Shown here: positions 1-11,900 of the stretch, piece after piece
Layout of the letters: each line of letters opens with the position of its first letter
Position numbering within the stretch: position 1 is the first letter of the stretch
Assembly (NCBI GenBank): GCA_964017045.1
Contig: OZ024795.1
Coordinates: 54,847,350-54,911,349, forward strand
DNA length: 64,000 nt
Direction: 5' to 3'
Source: Omphiscola glabra
Lineage: Eukaryota; Mollusca; Gastropoda; Lymnaeidae
Position numbers and translations under genes: made by a program
The notes under the pieces: model-generated
Seen by the model: only the letters and a program-made list of their open reading frames with translations
Database searches by the model: none
Told to the model about the DNA's origin: nothing

Positions 1-87
1 ACACTGGGAACAGTTTGAATATATTCCCATTCAAAGAGAGATAAAACAATTCCTAGCTAGAAATAATGTCAGAATGTCTCTCTCCAG

Positions 88-180
88 GATTTATTTGACT
101 CATGCACTGTACTTCAAGATCAACTGACATGTTCCAGTACAGGGGAAGCTATTCAGAAAGGACTCGAATGTTTGTATAAG
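88..180 (+). CDS. Exon of the unrecognised plus-strand gene
   Basis: A pyrimidine-rich acceptor (tgtctctctccag) precedes 31 codons in phase 0, ending AAG|GTAGGG. It reads DLFDSCTVLQ...GLECLYK and joins in frame to the exon at 1528. A second frame (from base 2 to a stop near 126) is also open here and looks protein-like, so the exact 5' boundary is uncertain. Confidence 0.5.
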
Positions 181-3100
181 GTAGGGGAAACAACACAAAC
201 CGTTTGATACTCTAAAATGTGCCTGAAAGCTGTCCTAAAATGTGCCTGAAAGCTGTCCTAAAATGTGCCTGAAAGCTGTCTTAAAATGTGCCTGAAAGCT
301 GTCTTAAAATGTGCCTGAAAGCTGTCTTAAAATGTGCCTGAAAGCTGTCTTAAAATGTGCCTGAAAGCTGTCCTATATTTTGCTTTTATCTTCCTTTGAG
401 CTTGTAATTTTTCATATTATTAGCATTAATTTCTTCAAAGGTATACTTTTCTAAAGATTAGCAACACATCAGCTGAAATGCTGCATCAGACTTTAAAGCA
501 GATATAGTCCCATCCTTTCCTCTTTAAAACTTCTATGTCTCCTGGATTGAATCATTCACCAAGTTCTCTTACTATTCCAACCATTAGTGAATAACTCAAG
601 TCCTTTTAGTACTAACTATAATATAACTTTAATCATCAATCAGGAATACAGGCTAAAGCCACAAGAAACACATCTGTCTTCTACAATGTTCCACACAATA
701 ACTGCCGCACGACTAAAACTTACATCACACTACGGACTAGACAATATGTCACAATTAACATAAAAATACGTCATTCAGACAAGTGCGTTCATTAGCTAAT
801 AAAAACTCTTTCACACACCGCGCATAATAAACATGCATTCAAAACGCAACAATAACTAACGAACTCCCATACTGGACACTCTTACACTAAAGACTTGTCC
901 AGGAATTTTTTAAACAACGAATAAAACAAAATTGATTGTAAAGCTATAAAATCTAGCGACAACGAAAAAGGCAAAGATGCTTCTAGCCATTGTGCCTACA
1001 GTGTAGCTAACAATAACATGTAGAATTTGTTTGTGTATATTTGATAGGTCATATTTATTATATGGCTAGTACAGTATAAGATGTTTGTGTATATTTGATA
1101 GGTCACATTTATTATATGGCTAGTACAGTATAAGATGTTTGTGTATATTTGATAGGTCATATTTATTATACCGCTAGTACAGTATTAGATGTTTGTGTAT
1201 ATTTGATAGGTCATATTTATTATATCGCTAGTACCGTATAAGATGTTTGTGTATATTTTATAGGTCGTATTTATTATATCGCTAGTACCGTATAAGATGT
1301 TTTTGTATATTTGATAGGTCATATTTATTATATCGCTAGTACAGTATAAGATGTTTGTGTATATTTGATAGGTCATATTTATTATATCGCTAGTACAGTA
1401 TAAGATGTTTGTGTATATTTGATAGGTCATATTTATTATATCGCTAGTACAGTATAAGATGTTTGTGTATATTTGATAGGTCGTATTTATTATATCGCTA
1501 GTACAGTATAAGATATTTCTGCTTCAGAAGAACAAGTCTGAGGCATCATCGCATGAGTTCTACCTGACATTATTAGAAGATGTTCAAATGCTCGTTTCTG
1601 GACCTGGAACGGTAAACAGCTTGACCTTCATGTCGTCTGCTCTCTCAGACCTAATTTTGCTGCTTAAAACTTCCATGACTCTCGTCAAGAAAGGTAATTG
1701 GCCAAAAAAGATTGTATAATCTTACAAGTGACAGTTCTGTATTGATTAAACTTTAAATTGTATAATCTTACAAGTGACAATTTGTATAATCTTACAAGTG
1801 ACAATTCTGTATTGATTAAACTTTAAATTTATAATACCATTGGTAGCATAAACCCTGTTGATCAAAATAGTTTGATGAAACCACAAACAATATCATCCTG
1901 GATTGAGCTGGATATGCAGAAAATGGAAAGGATGTGGATTGTACACACGGAGTATCTGATGTGTAGTTTTCTGTTGAACAGAGCAGGACCACAGATACAC
2001 CTAGTGTCTGATGTGTAGTGTTCTGTAGAACAGAGCAAGACCACAGATACACCTAGTGTCTGATGTGTAGTGTTCTGTTGAACAGAGCAAGACCACAGAT
2101 ACACCTAGTGTCTGATGTGTAGTGTTCTGTAGAACAGAGCAAGACCACAGATACACCTAGTATCTGATGTGTAGTGTTCTGTAGAACAGAGCAAGATCAC
2201 AGATACACCTAGTGTCTGATGTGTAGTGTTCTGTTGAACAGAGCAAGACCACAGATACACCTAGTATCTGATGTGTAGTGTTCTGTAGAACAGAGCAAGA
2301 TCACAGATACACCTAGTGTCTGATGTGTAGTGTTCTGTTGAACAGAGCAAGACCACAGATACACCTAGTGTCTGATGTGTAGTGTTCTGTAGAACAGAGC
2401 AAGACCACAGATACACCTAGTATCTGATGTGTAGTGTTCTGTAGAACAGAGCAAGACCACAGATACACAGGGGTGGGTACAATGGAAACGAGCAATGAGT
2501 GGGAATGATCAGAGATAATTTGTAAAAATTCTTTTTATTTTCTGAGTAGCTCTTAATTGATTGTCAACAAACCACACATCAGTCCTGAGAAATTTGGAAA
2601 GTACATTTTCTCTTATTGCTAAAAACATATTTTCTGAGTTTATATTATGAATATGTCTGAAATGTAAATCTTATCTGATTTGACCTGCATTTTGTCAATG
2701 AACTACAGAATCTGGATGAACAATCAAGGCATTAGCAAGTCGCCCATACATAGTAATCAATATATTATTATCCTAGAGCTAAAAAGTCAAGAAGCATCAG
2801 AAGACTTAAAGTCATTCAAGTCTAAACTGTTTAAATCTGAGAAGAAATTGATGTTCCTTCTGAGCTGGCTGCAGCGTTATGGCATGGGTGTACACAAGCT
2901 GTTGCCACTGATCCAGTTTGAGTTAGGTAGGTCTTCAATAAGGGGCTTTCCTTAGTACGTACACAGCATTATGGCATGGGTGTACACAAGCTGTTGCCAC
3001 TGATCCAGTTTGAGTTAGGTACTGAGGGGGTTGTGTGTAAGGCTGTGGTTGGATGCAGCAGAATCTACGAACATTTATTAACACAAAAAATAATAATTTT

Positions 3101-5522
3101 GAAATTGTTATGCTGAAATTCTGACAGTCCATAAGTAGCCTATTTATATTTATAATGCTGTAAAAATATGCAGTGTTTTGTAATTGTTGTCATACTGTCG
3201 TTTTTAGTTTTCACTAGGGAAAATGTTAGATAGTATGGTAGCAACAGTAATGTTGAGTCCACCATTTGCCTTTAAAGCCATCAAAAATGACATCACACGT
3301 TTAAGGGTGGTGTGTATCCACTAAATTATGATGAAGTGCGATTAAAGTGGTTGGACCGGGGGAGGGGGGGAACTTTCAAAATAGTATGTTACCATTAATG
3401 GGACAGCCTTATTGTATGTTCCACGTGCTGCGCCAGTTGTTTTTAGAATTTTTTTTTTTTTTTTTTATGTTTAGGGCCCTCGCCTAATTTAGGTTTTCTT
3501 CAGGCACCCTATATCAAATACACTTCACGAGATAGCGATGACATTTTTATTAAATAAAGCGTTGCCCCTTTGGCATGGCCTGCACCAAGTCATCATGGTA
3601 CCCCAAAGGGAATTGCTGCAAACTTTGGGAACCACTGGGCTAACCACACAGCTGTTAAATTCTGACATTTTTTTTTTACGTTGATGTCATAAATAAATTG
3701 ATTTGTTGGTGTTTTATTTAGGTGATTAAGGGGGGGGGGCTGAAGTCTCATTGTACTTAGGCGTGGGGGGTGTCTGTGAAAAGTACTCGGGGATGGGGAG
3801 TGAAGTCTCATTGTACTTATGCATGAGGGGTGTCTGTGAAAAGTACTCGGGGATGGGGAGTGAAGTCTCATTGTACTTAGGCATGGGGGGTGTCTGTGAA
3901 AAGTACTCGGGGATGGGGAGTGAAGTCTCATTGTACTTATGCATGGGGGTGTCTATGAAAAGTACTTGGGGGGGGGGTGAAGTCTCATTGTACTTAGGCA
4001 TGGGGGGTGTCTGTGAAAAGTACTTGGGGGTGGGGGCTGAAGTCTCATTGTACTTAGGCATGGGGGGTGTCTGTGAAAAGTACTTGGGGGTGGGGGCTGA
4101 AGTCTCATTGTACTTAGGCATGGGGGGTGTCTGTGAAAGGTACTTGGGGGTGGGGGCTGAAGTCTCATTGTACTTAGGCATGGGGGGTGTCTGTGAAAAG
4201 TACGTGGGGCTGAAGTCTCATTGTACTTAGGCATGGAGGGTGTCTATGAAAAGTATTCATGGGGAGGGGTAGGAGCTGACCTACAATATGGATGATCTAA
4301 ATAAACTAACAATTTTATGGTATGGGTGTACATAGGCTGTTGGTCCAGTGTAAATTAGATAGGTCTTCGATAAGGGTCTATCCTTATAGTACATACACAC
4401 AGCATTATAGCATGGGTGTATATTGATCCAGAGTGAATTAGATAGGTCTTCAATAAGGAATCAATAATAACAAACAAGATTAGGTCAAGGTCATGTCTTC
4501 CATACCCCACCAACAGTAGCAATTAAACAGGTCTAGTTTTGTTTGGTCACTATACCATAACTAAGATGTAGGTGGGTCTGGTCATGTCTTCCATAATGTG
4601 CCAACAGTAACAAGTATTTGAGCCAACTGTTCATTGTTTTGTCATCAATAAAGTTAAACATTTGTGAACCAATCCGTTGCATCACTTAATGTCTTAGAAA
4701 GTTTACACATTCACTATAGTTTTACTAATGACCAATGACAGTTTACACATTCACTATAGTTTTACTAATGACCAATGACAGTTTACACATTCACTATAGT
4801 TTTACTAATGACCAATGACAGTTTACACATTCACTATAGTTTTACTAATGACCAATGACAGTTTACACATTCACTATAGTTTTACTAATGACCAATGACA
4901 TGTTTCTTAGTTGTGCTGACATTTTTTTTAATGTGATTTGCAGGAAGAAAATGTTTTTCAATTATTAAGATGGGGTGCATATACCCCCCCCCCCCCCTTT
5001 CTTTCCCCAACCAAAAAAAATTAAGATGGGGGTGCACCAGTGATGGTGAATTCAAAATTAAACAAAAGTTTATTTTAAAAATAATGTTTTTGTTCCATTC
5101 CTTGCTGGAGACAAATTAGACACTTTAATAACATTAAAAATAACATACCTTAACAGGTAGTCAATTAATTGTACTAGAGTTCTTAGGTAAATAATATATT
5201 GGTTATCTTTATATGTGCTGGGGGGGTGTCACTGTCCCCTATGGCTCTTTTGAGTTTTATAATATATATACAACTTGATATAAATGCTGTGTGTGTGGGG
5301 GAAGGGCGGACTTTTGGGAGTTGACCCCGGTCAGTATTTAGCTCCTTTACTTATGTCTATATTTATTGATATAATGTTCTCTTTGTTCTTCTACAAGAAA
5401 CCAGACAATCTGAGTTTGAGGATATGAAGCAAGTCAAGTCCGTGGTGGAGGCCAATTTGGATGTGCTCAAGACTCCGGCAGAACCACACATGCAGGGAAA
5501 CAAAATTGTGGAACTAACATAA
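88..5522 (+). CDS. 3' part of an unrecognised plus-strand gene (4 exons, joined 88-180, 1528-1693, 2777-2926, 5398-5522)
   Basis: Four exons join into 534 nt (177 residues plus a TAA stop), with GT donors, AG acceptors and consistent phases (0/0, 0/1, 1/1, 1/stop). The product is hydrophilic and mainly helical, rich in Lys, Glu, Leu and Ser, with motifs such as EFYLTLLEDVQ, LSDLILLLK, FLLSWLQRYG and MKQVKSVVEANLDVL. It has no signal peptide, transmembrane segment or Cys pattern, so a cytoplasmic coiled-coil or helical protein is likely. I do not recognise the family. The gene begins outside the window. It converges with the large minus-strand gene. Exon boundaries are inferred from splice motifs and open phase, not from transcripts. 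Confidence 0.6.
213..376. repeat. 23-bp tandem repeat, about 7 copies
   Basis: The unit is taaaatgtgcctgaaagctgtc-like with a C/T variant at its end. It lies in the intron right after the 88-180 exon. Confidence 0.95.
377..1028. other. Intron, nothing recognised
   Basis: AT-rich unique sequence between exons of the plus-strand gene. I see no exon, RNA gene or transposon end in it. Confidence 0.5.
1029..1515. repeat. 54-bp tandem repeat, 9 copies
   Basis: The unit starts gtttgtgtatatttgatagg. It ends 12 bases before the exon at 1528, so its last copy forms part of the acceptor region. Confidence 0.95.
1528..1693 (+). CDS. Exon of the unrecognised plus-strand gene
   Basis: The acceptor is ttctgcttcag and the donor is aaag|gtaatt. 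The exon holds 55 codons plus one base, with no stop. It contains SHEFYLTLLEDVQMLVSGPG followed by a Leu-rich helical stretch ending MTLVKK. The base composition is clearly different from the 54-bp array that abuts its acceptor. Confidence 0.65.
1700..1835. repeat. Short imperfect duplication
   Basis: The words 'ttgtataatcttacaagtgaca' and 'ttctgtattgattaaacttta' occur two to three times in the intron just past the 1693 donor. Confidence 0.7.
1950..2470. repeat. 52-bp tandem repeat, about 10 copies
   Basis: The unit contains gtgtagtgttctgtagaac. The core GTTCTGTAGAAC is a near-perfect palindrome, in two variants (tgtagaac and tgttgaac). Confidence 0.95.
2777..2926 (+). CDS. Exon of the unrecognised plus-strand gene
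   Basis: The acceptor is ttattatcctag and the donor is gttag|gtaggt. The exon is 150 nt and takes phase 1 to phase 1. It encodes a charged helical segment (SEDLKSFKSKLFKSEKKL) followed by FLLSWLQRYGMGVHKLL. The last about 45 bases with the donor are duplicated 70 bp downstream and again, decayed, near 4.31 and 4.41 kb. Confidence 0.65.
2967..3020 (+). repeat. Duplicate of the exon 2777-2926 3' end and donor
   Basis: The bases 'tatggcatgggtgtacacaa' through 'gagttaggta' repeat the end of the exon with its GT donor. There is no acceptor or open context, so it is a copied fragment. Confidence 0.8.
3021..3589. other. Intron, nothing recognised
   Basis: Mixed-composition intron with a poly-T run near 3450 and a G-run near 3358. 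I see no coding signal. Confidence 0.45.
3590..3645 (-). mobile_element. Possible hAT terminus relic
   Basis: On the minus strand the sequence begins CCCAGTGGTTCCCAAAGTTT, the typical end of hAT elements. I could not find a convincing partner end, so this may be a solo fragment. Confidence 0.3.
3735..4245. repeat. 60-bp G-rich tandem repeat, about 8 copies
   Basis: The unit is gaagtctcattgtacttagg followed by two G-runs of 5-9 bases. All frames on both strands stay open, which gives spurious ORFs. The plus strand could form G-quadruplexes. Confidence 0.93.
4310..4465 (+). repeat. Two decayed copies of the plus-gene exon end
   Basis: 'tatgggtgtacataggctgt' and 'gcatgggtgtatattgatcc', each followed by a gataggtcttc-like donor, are diverged copies of 2881-2935. 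Confidence 0.65.
4690..4900. repeat. 40-bp tandem repeat, 5 copies
   Basis: The unit gtttacacattcactatagt plus ttttactaatgaccaatgaca is nearly identical between copies. Confidence 0.95.
5398..5522 (+). CDS. Terminal exon of the unrecognised plus-strand gene
   Basis: The acceptor ttgttcttctacaag leads into ETRQSEFEDMKQVKSVVEAN and a TAA stop at 5520-5522. The last about 50 bases, stop included, are repeated immediately downstream (about 5523-5576). Overlapping AATAAA signals follow at 5616-5625. Confidence 0.65.
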
Positions 5523-5615
5523 GTCTCCGGGAGAACCACACATGCAGGGAAACACTAATTGTTGAAATAACATAAGTCAGTTTTCTTAACACAATTATTT
5601 GTTTATTCAAGTAAT

Positions 5616-5625
5616 AATAAATAAA
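5616..5625 (+). promoter_or_regulatory. Polyadenylation signal of the plus-strand gene
   Basis: Two overlapping AATAAA hexamers lie 94-103 bases past the stop codon. The position suits a 3' UTR. It is inferred from motif and distance only. Confidence 0.45.
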
Positions 5626-5859
5626 AGCAGCTCAAACAATACAAAAATCACATCATCGTTGGGTATTGTTTATTGTTCAAGATTTAATCTGGTCATGAAT
5701 TCATTCAGCTAGGAGGGGCTTAGTTGTAAAGAATAAATAGTGTCAATAAGAGAAGACATTGCGGGGGGGGGGGGGTGTGTGTGTTAATTGGTATATGGAA
5801 GAGTTGAGTAAAGTAAGAACATCTAAAACAATGACTTCCAAAACCCTAGATGGTACTGG

Positions 5860-7520
5860 TACGTTGTGCTACTCTTGTTGTGCTACTCTTGTTGTGCTAC
5901 TCTTGTTGTGCTACTCTTGTTGTGCTACTCTTGTTGTGCTACTCTTGTTGTGCTACTCTTGTTGTGCTACTCTTGTTGTGCTACTCTTGTTGTGCTACTC
6001 TTGTGGTGCTACTCTTGTGGTGCTACTCTTGTTGTGCTACTCTTGTTGTGCTACTCTTGTTGTGCTACTCTTGTGGTGCTACTCTTGTGGTGCTACTCTT
6101 GTTGTGCTACTCTTGTTGTGCTACTCTTGTTGTGCTACTCTTGTTGTGCTACTCTTGTTGTGCTACTCTTGTTGTGCTACTCTTGTTGTGCTACTCTTGT
6201 TGTGCTACTCTTGTTGTGCTACTCTTGTGGTGCTACTCTTGTGGTGCTACTCTTGTTGTGCTACTCTTGTTGTGCTACTCTTGTTGTGCTACTCTTGTTG
6301 TGCTACTCTTGTTGTGCTACTCTTGTTGTGCTACTCTTGTGGTGCTACTCTTGTTGTGCTACTCTTGTTGTGCTACTCTTGTTGTGCTACTCTTGTTGTG
6401 CTACTCTTGTTGTGCTACTCTTGTTGTGCTACTCTTGTTGTGCTACTCTTGTTGTGCTACTCTTGTGGTGCTACTCTTGTTGTGCTACTCTTGTGCTACT
6501 GTTGTTGTGCTACTCTTGTGCTACTGTTGTTGTGCTACTCTTGTGCTACTGTTGTTGTGCTACTCTTGTGCTACTGTTGTTGTGCTACTCTTGTGCTACT
6601 GTTGTTGTGCTACTCTTGTGCTACTGTTGTTGTGCTACTCTTGTGCTACTGTTGTTGTGCTACTCTTGTGCTACTGTTGTTGTGCTACTCTTGTGCTACT
6701 GTTGTTGTGCTACTCTTGTGCTACTGTTGTTGTGCTACTGTTGTGCTACTCTTGTGTTAGTGTTGTGCTACTCTTGTGTTAGTGTTGTGCTACTCTTGTG
6801 CTAGTGTTGTTGTGCTACTCTTGTGTTAGTGTTGTGCTACTCTTGTGTTAGTGTTGTGCTACTCTTGTGTTAGTGTTGTTGTGCTACTCTTGTGCTAGTG
6901 TTGTGCTACTCTTGTGTTACTGTTGTGCTACTCTTGTGCTAGTGTTGTTGTGCTACTCTTGTGCTAGTGTTGTTGTGCTACTCTTGTGTTACTGTTGTGC
7001 TACTCTTGTGCTAGTGTTGTTGTGCTACTCTTGTGCTAGTGTTGTTGTGCTACTCTTGTGCTAGTGTTGTGCTACTCTTGTGTTACTGTTGTGCTACTCT
7101 TGTGCTAGTGTTGTTGTGCTACTCTTGTGCTAGTGTTGTTGTGCTACTCTTGTGTTACTGTTGTTGTGCTACTCTTGTGCTAGTGTTGTTGTGCTACTCT
7201 TGTGCTAGTGTTGTTGTGCTACTCTTGTGTTAGTGTTGTTGTGCTACTCTTGTGTTAGTGTTGTGTTGTTGTGCTACAGTAGTGTTAGTGTTGTGCTACT
7301 GTTGTTAGTGTTGTGCTACTGTTGTGTTAGTGTTGTGCTACTGTTGTGTTAGTGTTGTGCTACTGTTGCGTTGTTGTGCTACAGTAGTGTTAGTGTTGTG
7401 TTACTGTTGTGTTAGTGTTGTGCTACTGTTGTGTTAGTGTTGTGCTACTCTTGTGTTAGTGTTGTGCTACTGTTGTGTCAGTGTTGTGCTACTGTTTAGT
7501 GTTGTGTTGTTGTGCTACTG
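5860..7520. repeat. 12-14-bp (TTGTGCTACTCT) satellite-like array, about 1.65 kb
   Basis: Units of gttgtgctactctt (14 bp) grade into shorter and compound forms (gctactgttgt, gctagtgttg) toward the right. Frames are open in all three phases with CYSCCATLVV-type residues, which is a repeat effect, not a protein. Confidence 0.95.
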
Positions 7521-7689
7521 TTGTGTTTGTGTTTCCGATCTCTGTTATAAGAAATCTATTCCTTATGTTCATATGCTATTGCTATAGATTGGGTCCAATG
7601 TGTCATCTGCGTGATAATGTGTAACTGCTTTCAATACAGTTATTTGTATGTGTACATTCATGCCTCATCCTAATCTATTTCTAGATCAA

Positions 7690-8295
7690 TTCAAAATAAT
7701 TCAATGCATGTTATGGTTGACTGACTTAATGAAAGAATTTAACTGAGACTACCAAAAAACAAGTCTATACAACAGTGGTGCTTTCAAAGCATGTTACGGT
7801 TGACTAATTTAATGAAAGAATTTAACTGAGACTACCAAAAAACAAGTCTATACAACAGTGGTGCTTTCAAAGCATGTTACGGTTGACTAACTTAATGAAA
7901 GAATTTAACTGAGACTACCAAAAAACAAGTCTATACAACAGTGGTGCTTTCAAAGCATGTTACGGTTGACTAACTTAATGAAAGAATTTAACTGAGACTA
8001 CCAAAAAACAAGTCTATACAACAGTGGTGCTTTCAAAGCATGTTACGGTTGACTGACTTAATGAAAGAATTAACTGAGACTACCAAAAAACAAGTCTATA
8101 CAACAACAGTGATGCTTTCAAAGCATGTTACGGTTGACTGACTTAATGAAAGAATTAACTGAGACTACCAAAAAACAAGTCTATACAACAGTGGTGCTTT
8201 CAAAGCATGTTACGGTTGACTGACTTAATGAAAGAATTAACTGAGACTACCAAAAAACAAGTCTATACAACAACAGTGATGCTTTCAAAGCAGTA
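7690..8295. repeat. 83-bp tandem repeat, about 7 copies
   Basis: The unit contains catgttacggttgactaact and accaaaaaacaagtctatac. The later copies lack one T or gain a 'caa'. Confidence 0.93.
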
Positions 8296-8329
8296 GAACT
8301 AATTCCTATTGATACAATTATAGATTTGT

Positions 8330-8960
8330 TAGCACTATTTACTCTTGCTATCCTTTATTAGTGCAATCTATCTCAAGCACTAATTAAGTCTATCTACACT
8401 ATAATAGTGCCATTGATCTGTAGATCTATTTATCTATACTATGGTAGTGCAATCTATCTCTAACACTACTTATTGCTACTATGCTGGTGCAATCCATCTG
8501 TAGATCTATTTATCTATACTATAGTGTGCAATCTATCTCAAGCACTATTTATTGCTACTATGCTGGTGCAATCGATCTGTAGCATTATTTATTGCTACCA
8601 TGCTGGTGCTATCAATCTGTAGCAATATTTATTGCTACCATGCTGGTGCAATCGATCTGTAGCACTATTTATTGCTACCATGCTGGTGCAATTGATCTGT
8701 AGCATTATTTATTGCTGAAATCGATCGTTATCACCATGCATCAATACTATATTAGTGCAATCAGTCTGTAGCACTAACTGACTCTATGAAGGATACTTCC
8801 AAGTGTACTTGACTGACTTGTGCTGGCACAACCTATACACTCTGCTCACTTCTGACTGACTCATGCTGGCACAACCTATCTACACTCTGCTCACTTCTCA
8901 CTGACTCGTGCTGGCACAACCTATTTACACTCTGCTCACCTCTTTGCGTATCTGTTGGGC
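8330..8960. repeat. Degenerate about 40-bp repeats downstream of the large gene
   Basis: Diverged units such as gcaatcgatctgtagcacta plus tttattgctaccatgctggt are followed by three copies of ctcgtgctggcacaacctat. They lie in the likely 3' UTR or just beyond. Confidence 0.8.
8708..8713 (-). promoter_or_regulatory. Possible polyadenylation signal of the large gene
   Basis: AATAAA on the minus strand lies about 250 bases past the stop. The same hexamer recurs in the surrounding 40-bp degenerate repeat, so which copy is used, if any, cannot be told. Confidence 0.25.
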
Positions 8961-8964
8961 TCAA

Positions 8965-11900
8965 CTAGTGTTGATTTAGTATCTGCCAGATTCCATACTT
9001 CCATGTGTATTGGACTGCCACGTTTTGCTCTTCATTCAAACCCATTCCCGGTCGGGCTCCAAAATTTGGGTAACAAGATCTGGGGGGATTTCTATGACGC
9101 CTGCTCAACTGGCTGCGACAGGTAGGGGTTGAATTGTTTCTGGAAAAGTTCAACTTGTCGATAAAGTTCTGCTGTGCCGCCGCATTTTGCCGCAGGTTCC
9201 ATTCGCAGCCCGTGTTGTAAAGATTGCCATCGGGTTTCCCCGGGAAGCCGGTAAAGGGACTCATGTAGAAAGGATTACACAGAAGATCCACCGTTGGAAG
9301 ACTGCCAGGGGTTTTGGTGTAGGGGCTGCCAAATGCGTACGGATTGTACACTGGTCGACTAATGGCTTGAGAATTACAACTAGATTGTACAGGTCCACAT
9401 TTCGGCTGGTAATATCTCTCGGGGGGCATTCGGAGGCATATTCTATTTACAAGGCTTGCATCGTTTTCTATTGAAATCTGGTTTGTAAATGGCTGAAGAG
9501 CTGAAATGTTGGATGGTCTGCTTTGACAAGATGGCCGTGCCGTGGGTTGTAACGACGGAGCTCTACACAACTGGACATTATTAAGTTTCTGTACATCTAT
9601 TTTTTGTTTAGTTGTCTGCGGTAGCACAGATTGTCTATGCAATCTTAAGTTACAATCCTGCTGTATTGATTGTTGACCATGTGACCTAACCTGACCTTGC
9701 TGTTGTGCCATTGGCTGCAATGATGGCTGACTTCCTAACCTAACCTGACCTTGCTGTTGTGACAATGTTTGAAATGATGGCTGACTTCCTAACCTATCCT
9801 TACCTTGCTGTTGTGACAATGTTTGAAATGATTGCTGACTTCCTAACCTAACATGACCTTGCTGTTGTGACAATGGCTGCAATGATGGCTGACTTCCTAA
9901 CCTAACCTGACCTTGCTGTTGTGACAATGTTTGAAATGATGGCTGACTTCCTAACCTAACCTGACCTTGCTGTTGTGACAATGTTTGAAATGATGGCTGA
10001 CTTCCTAACCTAACCTGACCTTGCTGTTGTGACATTGGTTGCAATGATGGCTGACTTCCTAACCTAACCTGACTTTGCTGTTGTATCATTGGTTGCAATG
10101 ATGGCTGACTTCCTAACCTAATATGATCTTGCTGTTGTACCCTTGACTGCAAAGATGGCTGACTTTCTGATCTAACATGATCTTGCTGTTGTGACACTGT
10201 TTGAAATGATGGCTGACTTCCTAACCTAACCTGACCTTGCTGTTGTGACATTGGTTGAAATGATGGCTGCCTTCCTGACCTAACATGGTCTTGCTGTTGT
10301 GACATTGGTTGAAATGATGGCTGACTTCCTGACCTAACATTGTCTTGCTGTTGTGACATTGGTTGAAATGATGGCTGCCTTCCCGACCTAACATGATCTT
10401 GCTGTTGTGAAATTGGTTGAAATGATGGCTGCCTTCCTGACCTAACATGATCTGGCTGTTTTACCCTGGACTGTAAAGATGGCTGACTTCCTGACCTAAC
10501 ATGATCTTGCTGTTGTACCCTTGACTGCAAAGATGGCTGACTTTCTGATCTAACATGATCTTGCTGTTGTGACACTGTTTGAAATGATGGCTGACTTACT
10601 AACCTAACCTGACCTTGCTGTTGTGACATTGTTTGCCATGATGGCTGACTTACTAACCTAACATGGTCTTGCTGTTGTGACATTGGTTGAAATGATGGCT
10701 GCCTTCCTGACCTAACATGGTCTTGCTGTTGTGACATTGGTTGAAATGATGGCTGCCTTCCTGGCCTAACATGATCTGGCTGTTTTACCCTGGACTGTAA
10801 ACATGGCTGACTTCCTGACCTAACATGATCTTGCTGTTGTGACATTGGTTGAAATGATGGCTGCCTTCCTGACCTAACATGGTCTGGCTGTTTTACCCTT
10901 GGCTGCAAAGATGGTTGACTTCCTGACCTAACATGATCGTGCTGTTGTACTCTTGGCTGCAATGACGTTTTTGCTGCTAATCTCAGATGACCTTTCTGTT
11001 GTGCCATTGGCTGCACTGATGAATGACTGTCCAACCTTCCATGATCTTGCTGCTGGTTTAATGGATGGAAAGAAGTTCGACTGTCTGACCTAAAATGACT
11101 TTTTTGTTGGTCGGTTAGCTGCAATGATGGCCTGAGTGAAGTTCTCTGATCTTTGCCTTTAGGCTGTAAGCTCCCTTCTGTGGGGAGCTCCGACTCCATT
11201 TGATCTGGACAACTTTTTGACATCTTGAGCATAGAGCTTTGTCTTTTGCTACCTTGTCTGAACTTTGACCTGGGCACCTTGGTGAGACAGCTCTGCAGTT
11301 TCAATTGTTCTGATTTTGAGGGTCTTTGGTCGTGCCTCACAGCTTTACCGGTTACAGTTGTATCCTTATGGCGTTTGCTCGCTGGTTTCACTGTCTTGCT
11401 GGTTATACGTAAATGGTTCTTGTCTCGCTTCACCACGTGTGTGGAGGATGAATTGGTCAAAGGAGAGTCAAAAGTCTGGGGTTTGATCTCGGCGTCTGCT
11501 GGATTATTGGACTCATAGATTAAACTTAAAGTTTTTGGATAGCCCAATGATCCACATGGTGACTTAAGTAAGCAAGTTGATGCATATTCTTGAGTTGATG
11601 GCTGGGCATACTCTCGAGTTGATGGCTGGGCATATTCTCGAGTTGATGGCTGGGCATATTCTTGAGTTGATGGCTGGGCATATTCTCGAGTTGATGGCTG
11701 GGCATACTCTCGAGTTGATGGCTGGGCATATTCTCGAGTTGATGGCTTGGCATATTCTTGAGTTGATGGCTGGGCATATTTCTGACACACTGAATGTGGA
11801 GGTAAGCTGTCATCTCTGTAGCGCTCACAAAAGCTAGGTGTCTCTAAGTTGGAACTGAATTGATGTGTCCTTCCATGGCGACCCGTTAAGTCGGAACAGT

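Noticed and set aside
5759..7233. Long plus-strand ORFs of CYSCCATLVV-type repeats
   Set aside because: All three frames are open because the 14-bp unit lacks stops. Products are hydrophobic low-complexity artefacts of the array.
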